From Chthonomonas sp. UBA6659 (lineage in GTDB: Bacteria; Armatimonadota; Fimbriimonadia; Fimbriimonadales; Fimbriimonadaceae), in assembly GCA_002455425.1 (NCBI GenBank), contig DKKT01000004.1, forward strand, positions 1 to 12,675: a stretch of DNA of 12,675 bases, written 5' to 3'. The notes beneath the pieces were generated by a model. The model made no database searches, was not told the origin of the DNA, and saw only the letters and a program-made list of their open reading frames with translations. The translations under genes and the position numbers were made by a program. Shown in pieces: positions 5,980 through 12,675 of this stretch (the first letter of the stretch is position 1; the number at the start of each line of letters is the position of its first letter).

Positions 5980-7584
5980 ATGGCGAAGACGAACGTGTCG
6001 ATGGTAGCCGAGCGGATTTGGCACGCCGCGCTCGCAGCGCGTAGCGAAGACAGCTTGATGCAGGAACTCGCGCAGAGCCTCCGCCTCATGGCGGGGGCAG
6101 CCGAGTGCGACCTCCTGTTGCGCGAGGGTGAGAGCCTCGTCCTGATGGCAAGCACGTTCGCCCCCGAGTTGGCCCATCGAGTCAGGATCGGCAAGGGAAT
6201 CGGACTCTGCGGCACCGCGATGGCCCAGTCGCGGCCGATCCTGATCGAGCAGGGCTTGACCAACCACCCCCAGTTTCGGGCCTATCCGGGCCTGGACGAA
6301 GGGCGCAGCGAGTCGGCCGTCATTCTCCCGCTTGCCCATGAGGGCGGAACCCTCGGCGTCGCGATGCTGCGGCGCCCGACGCCTTGGATCGCCGACAAGG
6401 GTGAGATCAACGGTCTCGACGAAGCCGCTCGAGCCTCAGCACTGGCGATCGGACTCTTTCGCAGTGCTTGCGAAATCGGAGCACGGCGAAGTCGACTCGG
6501 TGCCGTCACCGAGGTCACGCGCATCCTTACCGGAAGCCCCTATCTCGAAGAGATCCTCCAGCTGCTGGTCAACATCACCGCCCAGCAGTTCGGTTACGTG
6601 GTGGTCACCGTCCGACTTCTGGACGAAGAGCACCAGGAACTTGTCCTCCGAGCGACGCAATCGACGGTCAAGGCGTACCAGCGTAAGCGAGCGATCCGTC
6701 TCGGTGAGTCCATCGCGGGCCGCGCGATCGCCCAGAAGCGAACGATCGTGGTGCCCGACGTCCAGCGAGAAGCCGACTACATCGGCCACGACCTAGCGGT
6801 CGAGCAAGGCCTCCACTCGATGATCTGCGTGCCGCTCTCGATCCGGGATCGACCGGTCGGGGTGATGAGCTGTTACACGAGCGAAGTACGCGAATTCGCA
6901 GCGGATGAGATTCACGCCCTCGAGACGATCGCCAACCAGGCCGCGATCAGCATCGAGCACGCCAAACTTCAGGTGCGGCACACCCTGATGCAGGAGATGC
7001 ATCACCGGGTCAAGAACAACCTGCAGCAAGTCGTCTCCCTGCTCCGCCTCCAGCTTCGCCAAAGCCACTACAAGTCGCTGGAAGAGGCACTCAACGACTC
7101 GCTTTCCCGCATCCTGGCCATCGCGTCGGTCCACGACTTGCTGAGCCGCGAGGACCTCGACCACGTCGGGATTCGATCGGTCGCCGAGGCGCTGGTCCAG
7201 CATCAGCAGCAGTCTTTTCTACCACCGGGGAAGCAGATTGCGTTCGTCGTGAGGGGCGACGATGTGCGCCTGAACATGACCCAGGCGACGCAGGTCGCCT
7301 TGATCCTGAACGAGCTCCTCCAAAACGCGGTGGAGCACGGATACGAGGCCGCCGATACCGGGGACGTCCACATCACCGTGGAAGATCGGGACGACGAAAT
7401 CGGACTCTGGGTGTCGAACTGTGGCGACCCGCTGCCCGCCGAATTCGCGGCCGAAGAGCAGGGGCACCTCGGTCTTCAGATCGTCGCGAACCTGAGCCGG
7501 GCCCTGGGTGGCTCGTTTTCGCTCAAGGACGTGCTCGGTTGGACGGTCGCCGAAGTGAAGTTCTCGCGACTTGGGGCCGAATAG
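5980..7584 (+). CDS. Soluble sensor histidine kinase, GAF-GAF-HisKA_2-HATPase
   Basis: This 534-residue kinase has no membrane segment or signal peptide. A first GAF domain spans about 10-165 (GKGIGLCGTAMAQ at 71-83) and a second about 175-328 (LGESIAGRAIAQKRTIVVPD at 241-260). The dimerisation/phospho-acceptor region is of the HisKA_2 type: EMHHRVKNNLQQV, with His342 the likely phosphorylated residue. The ATPase part has the N-box LILNELLQNAVEHGYE (Asn444 and Asn449) and a GHLGLQIV G-box (495-502). This layout resembles cytosolic PdtaS-type kinases, which sense small ligands or redox state through GAF/PAS domains and often signal to ANTAR regulators; no ANTAR gene is in the window. It has no adjacent response regulator, so it is an orphan. 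It lies 40 bp before rpoZ on the same strand. Confidence 0.92.
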   Translation: MAKTNVSMVAERIWHAALAARSEDSLMQELAQSLRLMAGAAECDLLLREGESLVLMASTFAPELAHRVRIGKGIGLCGTAMAQSRPILIEQGLTNHPQFRAYPGLDEGRSESAVILPLAHEGGTLGVAMLRRPTPWIADKGEINGLDEAARASALAIGLFRSACEIGARRSRLGAVTEVTRILTGSPYLEEILQLLVNITAQQFGYVVVTVRLLDEEHQELVLRATQSTVKAYQRKRAIRLGESIAGRAIAQKRTIVVPDVQREADYIGHDLAVEQGLHSMICVPLSIRDRPVGVMSCYTSEVREFAADEIHALETIANQAAISIEHAKLQVRHTLMQEMHHRVKNNLQQVVSLLRLQLRQSHYKSLEEALNDSLSRILAIASVHDLLSREDLDHVGIRSVAEALVQHQQQSFLPPGKQIAFVVRGDDVRLNMTQATQVALILNELLQNAVEHGYEAADTGDVHITVEDRDDEIGLWVSNCGDPLPAEFAAEEQGHLGLQIVANLSRALGGSFSLKDVLGWTVAEVKFSRLGAE

Positions 7585-7605
7585 AATTCGGTGATGGAAA
7601 AGGGG

Positions 7606-7611
7606 TATCAT
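7606..7611 (+). promoter_or_regulatory. Candidate -10 for rpoZ and the downstream cluster
   Basis: TATCAT matches the -10 consensus at five of six positions and lies in the 40-bp gap after the kinase gene, 13 bases before the rpoZ ATG. A transcript from here would have a leader of about seven bases. No -35 is clear and no Shine-Dalgarno sequence precedes the ATG. Confidence 0.4.
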
Positions 7612-7624
7612 CAAAGTTCGCTCT

Positions 7625-8164
7625 ATGACTCTCCCCAGCGGTTCCATCCTGCCTTCTGCTGACGTTCTCAACGACTATGAGCACGGTCGTTTCGTGCTGT
7701 CGAATCTGGCCGCCAAGCGGGCCAAGCAGCTGAAGGAAGGTGCGCCGCCCCTCGTGCGAGTGCCATCGAACCACCCTCTGACGATCGCGTTGGCCGAGAT
7801 CGCGGCCGGCAAGATCCGTCCCATCCTCGGTAAGGAAGATGTCGGTGTGGCGATCGTCGACCAAGACTCCGCAGCGATCGTCGAAGACACCCTCAGCGGG
7901 GACTTCGGTTTGCTCCTGCCGGCTCTCGAGGATAGCGAGATTGAGCTCATCACCAAGATCGAAGAAGAGCATGGCGAGGACCACGAGGACGAGACGGAGG
8001 CGGATGCGATCGATATCGCCAGTCCGAGCACGCTTTCCGATCTGCTCGGTGACGGAGAGTCCGATGAGCCTTCGCCGGCTGCAGGTGCCGACGACACCCT
8101 GTCGCTGAGCGATATCGCCGAAGAAGAAGAGAGCATGGACGGCGACGAGGACGGCAACGACTAG
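7625..8164 (+). CDS. rpoZ: RNA polymerase omega subunit with a long acidic C-terminal extension
   Basis: Residues about 18-68 match the omega core: YEHGRFVLSNLAAKRAKQLK, then PLVRVPSNHPLTIALAEIAAGKIRP. Omega binds the C-terminal part of the beta-prime subunit and helps RNA polymerase assembly and stability. Usual omega proteins are about 70-110 residues; this one has 179. A bridging region (about 69-101) is followed by a tail (102-179) in which I count 32 Asp/Glu in 78 residues and one Lys. Two similar hydrophobic patches, STLSDLL (135-141) and TLSLSDIA (158-165), sit in the acidic tail. The tail should be disordered. The ATG lacks a Shine-Dalgarno sequence. It lies 24 bp before dnaJ and probably heads that cluster. 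The core call is firm; the tail's role is unknown. Confidence 0.88.
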   Translation: MTLPSGSILPSADVLNDYEHGRFVLSNLAAKRAKQLKEGAPPLVRVPSNHPLTIALAEIAAGKIRPILGKEDVGVAIVDQDSAAIVEDTLSGDFGLLLPALEDSEIELITKIEEEHGEDHEDETEADAIDIASPSTLSDLLGDGESDEPSPAAGADDTLSLSDIAEEEESMDGDEDGND

Positions 8165-8188
8165 GCCCACCGCCCCAAGGCAACGCGC

Positions 8189-9292
8189 GTGAAGGACCTG
8201 TACGAGCTTCTCGGCGTCTCACGGACGGCGTCGGCCGAAGAGATCAAGGCGGCGTATCGCAAGCTCGCGCGTGAACTCCATCCCGACGTCAATCCCGGCA
8301 ATACTGCGGCCGAAGAGCGGTTCAAAGAGGTCAGCCAGGCCTACGCCATCCTCTCGGACGACGAGAAGCGAGCGCAATACGACCGATTCGGGACGACCGA
8401 CATACCCTCCGGCGGGATGCAGGGGGACTTCTTCCAAGGCTCGATCAACGACCTCTTCGAGATGTTCTTCGGTACGGCCGGAGGCGCTCAGCGCCGGACC
8501 GTCGGTCGCGATGGGGAGGACGTCCGGGTGGATCTCCAGTTGACCCTCCTTGAGGTCCTCACCGGCGTTCAACGGGAGGTCACGTACCGGAAGATGGGAC
8601 ATTGCCCGAGCTGTTCCGGGACCGGAGCCGCCCCGGGAACATCCCCCGAGACCTGCCCGTCCTGCCAGGGGCAAGGCGTCGTGATCCGAGTCCAAAGCAC
8701 ATTCCTCGGTCAGGTTCGAACGCAGATCACGTGTTCCACGTGCAGTGGCGAAGGAAGGATCGTCAAGGACAAGTGCCCATCCTGCCGAGGGCGGGGACTC
8801 AAGGCCGAGGACGCCGTCGCCACCGTCGACATCCCACCCGGCGTCGAGCATGGATCCCACATGCACTTTCCCGGCCGCGGCGGTGATCCCGTTGGGGGCG
8901 GTGTTCCGGGCGATCTCTACGTCTTTCTCAACGTCACCGACGACTCCCGCTTCGTCCGCCAGGGACCGGACCTGCTGACCTCGGTCGCGATCAGTTTCCC
9001 CCAGGCGGCACTCGGCGACTCGATCACGATCGACGGCGTCGAAACGGACGTCGAACTTGAGATTCCTGCCGGGACCCAGCCCGGAACGCGGTTCAAAGTG
9101 CGGGGAGCGGGCCTGCCGCGACTTCGGGGCGCGCACCGCGGCGACCTCTATGTCGATGTGACGGTCCGCGTACCGGAGAGGCTCAATGAGGGTCAGGCCA
9201 AGCTCCTTCGCGACTTCGCCGAGGCGAGCGGCGACGAGACTCCCAAAGGTCAGGCTGGACTCCTGGGCGGTCTCTTCAAGAAGAAACGATGA
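8189..9292 (+). CDS. dnaJ: Chaperone protein DnaJ (Hsp40, type I)
   Basis: This 367-residue protein is a complete type I J-protein. The J domain (about 1-68) has the HPD motif at 31-33, which stimulates DnaK ATPase. A short Gly/Phe-type linker (about 74-100) follows, with less Gly/Phe repetition than in E. coli DnaJ. Four zinc-binding repeats are intact: CPSCSGTG (139-146), CPSCQGQG (156-163), CSTCSGEG (182-189) and CPSCRGRG (196-203). The client-binding C-terminal domain runs to about 335, and the protein ends in a basic FKKKR. The start is GTG at 8189, with a weak AAGG eight bases upstream. It overlaps prmA by four bases. hrcA, grpE and dnaK are not upstream, so it is separated from its usual partner genes. 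Confidence 0.96.
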   Translation: MKDLYELLGVSRTASAEEIKAAYRKLARELHPDVNPGNTAAEERFKEVSQAYAILSDDEKRAQYDRFGTTDIPSGGMQGDFFQGSINDLFEMFFGTAGGAQRRTVGRDGEDVRVDLQLTLLEVLTGVQREVTYRKMGHCPSCSGTGAAPGTSPETCPSCQGQGVVIRVQSTFLGQVRTQITCSTCSGEGRIVKDKCPSCRGRGLKAEDAVATVDIPPGVEHGSHMHFPGRGGDPVGGGVPGDLYVFLNVTDDSRFVRQGPDLLTSVAISFPQAALGDSITIDGVETDVELEIPAGTQPGTRFKVRGAGLPRLRGAHRGDLYVDVTVRVPERLNEGQAKLLRDFAEASGDETPKGQAGLLGGLFKKKR

Positions 9293-10134
9293 GCCGTTGG
9301 ATCATGGTACGAGCCGAACTGCGCGAGGCCCCTTCCGATTGGGCTCCCCTCATCGAGGTCTTCCGCGAGCACGGGATCGAGGGCACGGTCCAGGAGGACA
9401 GCCCGCCGAGCCTCGCGGGCTATCTGGCCGAGAACCAAACCGATGAGGCGCGATTGAACGCACTGTGCGACGATCTCGTCGCGGCGGGGGCCGAATCGAT
9501 CTGGCGCGAAGCGATCGACGAGGTCGATTGGGCCGAGGCATGGAAGCAGTTCTTCAAGCCGATGCGGCTAGGCCGGCGCCTGGTGATCCGCCCGGAATGG
9601 GAGACGTTCGAAGCGGAAGCCGACGACATCGTGATCGTCCTCGATCCGGGGCAGGCCTTCGGCACCGGTGACCACCCGACGACGCGCATGTGTCTTGAAC
9701 TGCTCGACGCCCTCGATCTTCACGGGCTCGATGTCGCCGACATCGGTTGCGGGAGCGGGATCCTCGCAGTCGCGGCATGCCGGCTGGGAGCGCGATCAGT
9801 CGTGGGGGTCGACATCGACGGCGTAGCGGTCGAAGCTTCGGCCGAGAACGCGGCGCGGAACGGGGTGTCGTTCGACGTTCTCGCGGGCAAGGGATTCGAG
9901 CCGTTGCCGTCCGAGGCGACCTATGACCTCGTCGTCTCGAACATCATCTCCGCGGCGCTGATCGTGCTCGCGCCGGAGGCCTCGGGCCGGGTGCGCCCGG
10001 GCGGCCGCTGGGTCGTGAGCGGCGTCATTCGCAACAACTGGCCGGACGTCGCGGCCGCCGCTGAGCGTGCCGGATTTCAGGTCGACGACGTGCGCGAGGA
10101 GGGCGATTGGGTCGCCGCGAGCCTGATTCGCTGA
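9289..10134 (+). CDS. prmA: Ribosomal protein L11 methyltransferase PrmA
   Basis: This 281-residue protein has the PrmA layout: an N-terminal substrate-recognition domain (about 1-85, ending in DEVDWAEAWKQFFKP) and a class I SAM-dependent methyltransferase domain. Visible motifs are the PrmA signature LDPGQAFGTGDHPTTRMCLE (118-137), the SAM-binding VADIGCGSGILAVAA (149-163), the acidic strand end VVGVDID (171-177) and the catalytic-loop region VVSNIISAAL (215-224). It methylates several amino groups of ribosomal protein L11. The start ATG overlaps the dnaJ stop as ATGA, so translation is probably coupled; only an AAGAAG-like weak site precedes it. The order dnaJ-prmA-rsmE is conserved in many bacteria, which supports the call. 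Confidence 0.95.
   Translation: MSRWIMVRAELREAPSDWAPLIEVFREHGIEGTVQEDSPPSLAGYLAENQTDEARLNALCDDLVAAGAESIWREAIDEVDWAEAWKQFFKPMRLGRRLVIRPEWETFEAEADDIVIVLDPGQAFGTGDHPTTRMCLELLDALDLHGLDVADIGCGSGILAVAACRLGARSVVGVDIDGVAVEASAENAARNGVSFDVLAGKGFEPLPSEATYDLVVSNIISAALIVLAPEASGRVRPGGRWVVSGVIRNNWPDVAAAAERAGFQVDDVREEGDWVAASLIR
10097..10103 (+). promoter_or_regulatory. Strong ribosome binding site inside prmA that sets the rsmE start
   Basis: AGGAGGG is the clearest Shine-Dalgarno sequence in the cluster. It lies inside the last codons of prmA and ends three bases before the TTG at 10107. There is no nearby in-frame ATG or GTG for rsmE, so this site supports the TTG start, although the spacing is short. A CTG at 10131 is the next possible start but is too far from the site. 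Confidence 0.5.
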
Positions 10135-10826
10135 GAGCGCTCCCGCGGCTCTTCGTTCCCGGATTCGATCCCGAAGAGGGGGCGCAAGAGCTTCCCAAAG
10201 AGGAACTCGACAAGCTCCGCAAAGTCCTTCGACTCCCGACGGGGGCGATCATTGCCGTATTGCCTAACGATGGGACCGTCGTTCGCTGCCGACTCGAGGG
10301 TCGCCAAGCCGTTCCGCTCGCGGTCGAAACCGCCGCGACCGAGGCGGCTTTGCGATTGACGCTCGCCCAGGCCCTCCCGAAAGGGGACAAGCTGGACGAA
10401 GTCATACGGATGGGGACCGAACTCGGCGTCGCGAAGTTCGTCCTCTTCCCCTCGGAGCGTACGGTCGTCCGGTGGGACGCACGCAAACTCGACGATCGCC
10501 TGCGGCGACTGCAGACGATCGCACGGGAGGCGGCGGAGGTGTCGTTCCGGATGCGCCTACCCGAGTTTGGCGTGGCGAGCGGGCTCAAGGAGGTCCTCGA
10601 CCAGAACCCGGATGCGTGGGTGATGAGCGAGACTGAGGGTGTGCCGAGGACCGTTGCCGCACTGCCGCGAGAAGGGGCGGTCACGGTCGTCATCGGGCCG
10701 GAGGGCGGCTGGGCTCCTCGCGAGTTGGGGCTGATCGGCGATCGCGGGGTCACGCTCGGCCCGCGCGTGCTGCGCGTCGACACGGCGGGCGCGGCGACGG
10801 CCGCGCTCCTGCTTTGCGATCGTTAG
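10107..10826 (+). CDS. rsmE: 16S rRNA m3U1498 methyltransferase RsmE
   Basis: This protein of about 239 residues is an RsmE-family SPOUT methyltransferase, which modifies U1498 in 16S rRNA of the 30S subunit. It has an N-terminal PUA-like domain (about 12-80, starting PRLFVPG) and a C-terminal knotted domain with ALPKGDKLDEVIRMGTELGV (89-108), the SAM-binding GPEGGWAPRELGLI (197-210) and LGPRVLRVDTAGAA (217-230). Two positions differ from the pattern I expect: the usual EQS after the ARE(A)AE segment is EVS (144-146), and the usual ETA of the knot is DTA. Both are mild changes. The TTG start at 10107 is the best available and overlaps prmA by 28 bases. The stop overlaps that of the convergent downstream gene. 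Confidence 0.92.
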   Translation: MGRREPDSLRALPRLFVPGFDPEEGAQELPKEELDKLRKVLRLPTGAIIAVLPNDGTVVRCRLEGRQAVPLAVETAATEAALRLTLAQALPKGDKLDEVIRMGTELGVAKFVLFPSERTVVRWDARKLDDRLRRLQTIAREAAEVSFRMRLPEFGVASGLKEVLDQNPDAWVMSETEGVPRTVAALPREGAVTVVIGPEGGWAPRELGLIGDRGVTLGPRVLRVDTAGAATAALLLCDR

Positions 10827-11467
10827 ACTTCGGGCTCGGCTTCGACGTCGACCGCTTCGACCAAGACTTCCGGCTCGACCGGCGCCTCGACCACAGCCTT
10901 GGCGCGGGAAGTCTTCTTCTTCGCACCCGAGGCACCGAGTTCGACTCCGACGCTCGAGTCCTGGAAGACGGCCTTGATCTTCATGCGGCGGGTCAATTCG
11001 CCATCGCTCAGGGTCGACCAGTTGGCGCGATCCATCGCCCACTGCCAGCCAATGATGTCGGTCGGTCCGAACTGGAACTCGACGCCTTTGGCAAGGATGT
11101 CGCTGAGCAGCGTCTTGAGGTCCTCACGCTCGCCGAGGATCGTCTCGCCCATCGAGTAGTTGGCCTTCAGCCCGATCTTCACCTCGACGGTCTCTTCTTC
11201 GGCGGCGGCGAGAGCGGCCTTCGTCTTCTTGACCGGCGTCTCAAGCGTGTCCTGAATCTGGTTGAGCTGAATCCGGAGGGCGTCCGTGAGCTTGCGCGAA
11301 TCGTCGGGCCAGTGATACTCCTGCTCGTCGTACACGGCGATCGCGTAGCGGCCGCACAGGACCAAGCTGCTCGCGATGAGTGCGGCATCGGTCGGCTTCA
11401 GCTTCGCATGGGCCTTGCGGACGGCATCCAGGGTGGACTCAGGCTTGTTCAGGTGGCAAACGATCAA
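10823..11467 (-). CDS. Unrecognised 214-residue protein with a charged C-terminal tail
   Basis: I do not recognise this family. The coding frame is long, ends exactly against rsmE, and its composition looks like that of the other genes. The N-terminal 90 residues look folded and helical (TLDAVRKAHAKLKPTDAALI; TDALRIQLNQIQDTLETPVK). Residues 91-170 are mixed, with tryptophans in IIGWQWAMDRANW (138-150). The tail turns basic (AKKKTSRAK, 182-190) and then becomes a Val/Glu/Pro run (191-214). There is no signal peptide or clear membrane segment. The start is TTG at 11467, with GAGGAG upstream ending nine bases before it. It diverges from the BMP-family lipoprotein gene, with 83 bp between them. 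It may be a lineage-specific cytosolic protein. Confidence 0.7.
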   Translation of the reverse strand: MIVCHLNKPESTLDAVRKAHAKLKPTDAALIASSLVLCGRYAIAVYDEQEYHWPDDSRKLTDALRIQLNQIQDTLETPVKKTKAALAAAEEETVEVKIGLKANYSMGETILGEREDLKTLLSDILAKGVEFQFGPTDIIGWQWAMDRANWSTLSDGELTRRMKIKAVFQDSSVGVELGASGAKKKTSRAKAVVEAPVEPEVLVEAVDVEAEPEV

Positions 11468-11550
11468 GGGGAAGGGCTCCTCTTCAGGCGGTCTGCGGCC
11501 CAGCCGCTACGCCATAATTTGCCTAGTTTACCTCGCGGAGGATGAGTGGC
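11468..11550. promoter_or_regulatory. Divergent promoter region of the 214-aa gene and the lipoprotein gene
   Basis: On the plus strand CATAAT (11513-11518) is a good -10 for the lipoprotein gene, giving a leader of about 26 bases, with the Shine-Dalgarno GGAGG (11537-11541) before the ATG at 11551. TAGTTT (11524-11529) is a weaker alternative. On the minus strand GAGGAG near 11477-11482 serves the TTG start at 11467. GCGGC-CCA-GCCGC (11495-11507) is a 5-bp inverted repeat between the two genes that could be an operator or chance. Confidence 0.45.
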
Positions 11551-12648
11551 ATGATCGGATCGAGGATGAAGGCTTGGAGCCTGGTCGCGGCGGTGGTGGC
11601 TGCGGTGTGCGTTGCGGGATGTGGCAACAAGGGTGGCGACGCGGCGACCGGCGGAACCGGTGAGGCCGGCACGACGGGATCCAAGGGCACCGCGGAGGGC
11701 GGCAAGGCGCTGAAGATCGGGGTCGTCTTCGATAGCGGTGGGCTCGGAGACAAGTCGTTCAACGACAGCGCGTGGGCCGGCGTCCAGCGGGCGATGAAAG
11801 ACTTCGGTGTCGAAGAGAAGCACGTCGAGTCGAAGAGCATGAAGGACGTCGAAACGAACCTCGTCACGCTTACCGAGCAGGGCTGCGACATCGTCTTCGC
11901 GATCGGCATCAACATGAAGGACGCAATCGAGAAGGTCGCGGCGGAGAATCCGAATCAGAAGTACGCGATCGTCGACGCGACGCCCGATCCGAGCAAGAAC
12001 CTCACCAACGTCCGCTCGCTCCTGTTCAAGGAGGAGGAAGGCAGCTTCCTTGCCGGGTACCTCGCCGGTCTGACGACCAAGACGAACAAAATCGGCTTCG
12101 TCGGCGGCATGGAGATCGACCTGATCAAGAAGTTCTACAGCGGCTACGCGGCAGGAGCGAAGATGGCGAATCCGAATGTCGAAATCCTTCCGGCGAAGTA
12201 CACCGGGGACTGGAACAACGTCGACCTCGCCAAGGCCGCCGCGAACACCCTCTTCAGCCAGGGAGCGGACATCGTCTACCACGCGGCCGGACGGGCTGGG
12301 CTTGGTGTGATCGACGCGGCGAAAGAGCAGGACAAGCTCGCGATCGGAGTGGACAGCGACCAAGACGCGGTGGCCCCCGGATTCGTCCTCACGAGCATGA
12401 TCAAGCGCGTCGACGAGGCCGTGTATCAGACGGTCAAAGACCTGAAGGATGGAAGCTGGAGCGCGGGCGAGAAGATTTATGATTTGAAGGCTGGCGGGGT
12501 CACCCTTTCGCCGATGGAGCATACGAAGGACAAGGTCCCGGCCGATGCGATGCAGAAGCTGGAGGACGTGAAGACCAAGATCTCATCCGGAGAGATCAAG
12601 GTCCCGTCGACTCTGGAAGAGCTGGCGGCCTTCACCCCGGCTGGGTAA
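11551..12648 (+). CDS. BMP/PnrA-family substrate-binding lipoprotein
   Basis: With the ATG at 11551 this is a 365-residue precursor. It has a basic start (SRMK), a hydrophobic core (about 8-20) and a lipobox VAGC with Cys24 as the lipidated residue, so it should be membrane-anchored outside the cytoplasm. A Gly/Thr-rich linker (25-52) leads to a periplasmic-binding-protein fold of the BMP family (Med/PnrA/TmpC), with VFDSGGLGDKSFNDSAWAG (59-77), the ligand-binding start typical of the family, then FAIGINMKDAI and VDSDQDAV. Characterised members bind purine nucleosides for ABC importers; specificity here is inferred. I prefer 11551 because GGAGG lies nine bases upstream; ATG 11542 is too close to it. 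Any ATPase and permease genes would lie beyond the right end. Confidence 0.92.
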   Translation: MIGSRMKAWSLVAAVVAAVCVAGCGNKGGDAATGGTGEAGTTGSKGTAEGGKALKIGVVFDSGGLGDKSFNDSAWAGVQRAMKDFGVEEKHVESKSMKDVETNLVTLTEQGCDIVFAIGINMKDAIEKVAAENPNQKYAIVDATPDPSKNLTNVRSLLFKEEEGSFLAGYLAGLTTKTNKIGFVGGMEIDLIKKFYSGYAAGAKMANPNVEILPAKYTGDWNNVDLAKAAANTLFSQGADIVYHAAGRAGLGVIDAAKEQDKLAIGVDSDQDAVAPGFVLTSMIKRVDEAVYQTVKDLKDGSWSAGEKIYDLKAGGVTLSPMEHTKDKVPADAMQKLEDVKTKISSGEIKVPSTLEELAAFTPAG

Positions 12649-12675
12649 CGTCGCCGCGCCGGCCCAGAGGCCAAG

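Noticed and set aside
11464..12522. A 352-codon open frame on the minus strand opposite the lipoprotein gene
   Set aside because: The plus-strand frame encodes a clear BMP-family lipoprotein with a lipobox; the antisense translation is Arg/Asp-rich and matches nothing.
1..12675. A defence system, mobile element, CRISPR array or biosynthetic cluster
   Set aside because: Every sizeable coding frame except the 214-aa gene belongs to a known core family. I saw no transposase, integrase, phage gene, toxin-antitoxin pair or spaced direct repeats.

Overview
This is a chromosomal stretch of a GC-rich bacterium (by eye a little over 60% G+C) made almost entirely of housekeeping and signalling genes. 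I see no insertion sequence, phage gene, CRISPR array, rRNA or tRNA. A DarA-type cyclic-di-AMP receptor, FlhA, a DinB-fold protein, a lipoprotein with a lipobox and the dnaJ-prmA-rsmE gene order together suggest a flagellated bacterium outside the Proteobacteria. Armatimonadota (Fimbriimonadia-like) is my best guess, from general resemblance only and held with low confidence.

Layout. 84-578 (+) is a DinB-fold protein whose ribosome binding site lies in an 11-bp perfect hairpin. 734-1180 (-) is a stand-alone response-regulator receiver. It diverges from darA (1272-1601, +), a PII-like cyclic-di-AMP receptor. darA converges on flhA (1606-3681, -), the flagellar export gate. Upstream of flhA on the same strand are a membrane-bound fatty acid hydroxylase/sterol desaturase family protein (3786-4667) and, after a 212-bp gap with several inverted repeats, a DUF1611/DgcN-like P-loop protein (4880-5914). 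The DUF1611 gene diverges from a soluble GAF-GAF-HisKA_2 histidine kinase (5980-7584, +).

Next comes a tight plus-strand cluster of gene-expression and proteostasis genes: rpoZ (7625-8164, RNA polymerase omega with an unusual acidic tail), dnaJ (8189-9292), prmA (9289-10134) and rsmE (10107-10826). dnaJ/prmA and prmA/rsmE overlap, so these are very likely co-transcribed and translationally coupled. rsmE ends tail to tail, sharing stop-codon bases, with an unrecognised 214-aa gene (10823-11467, -). That gene diverges from a BMP/PnrA-family substrate-binding lipoprotein (11551-12648, +), possibly the first gene of a nucleoside ABC importer that continues beyond the window.

Two things stand out. 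First, several genes (receiver, darA, DUF1611, histidine kinase, rpoZ) have a recognisable -10-like hexamer 7-13 nt before the start codon and no Shine-Dalgarno sequence, which suggests leaderless or near-leaderless transcripts. Second, the omega subunit carries about 78 extra residues that are roughly 40% Asp/Glu. I found no convincing new multi-gene system; the window is mostly ordinary core genome with some unusual regulatory and protein-tail details.
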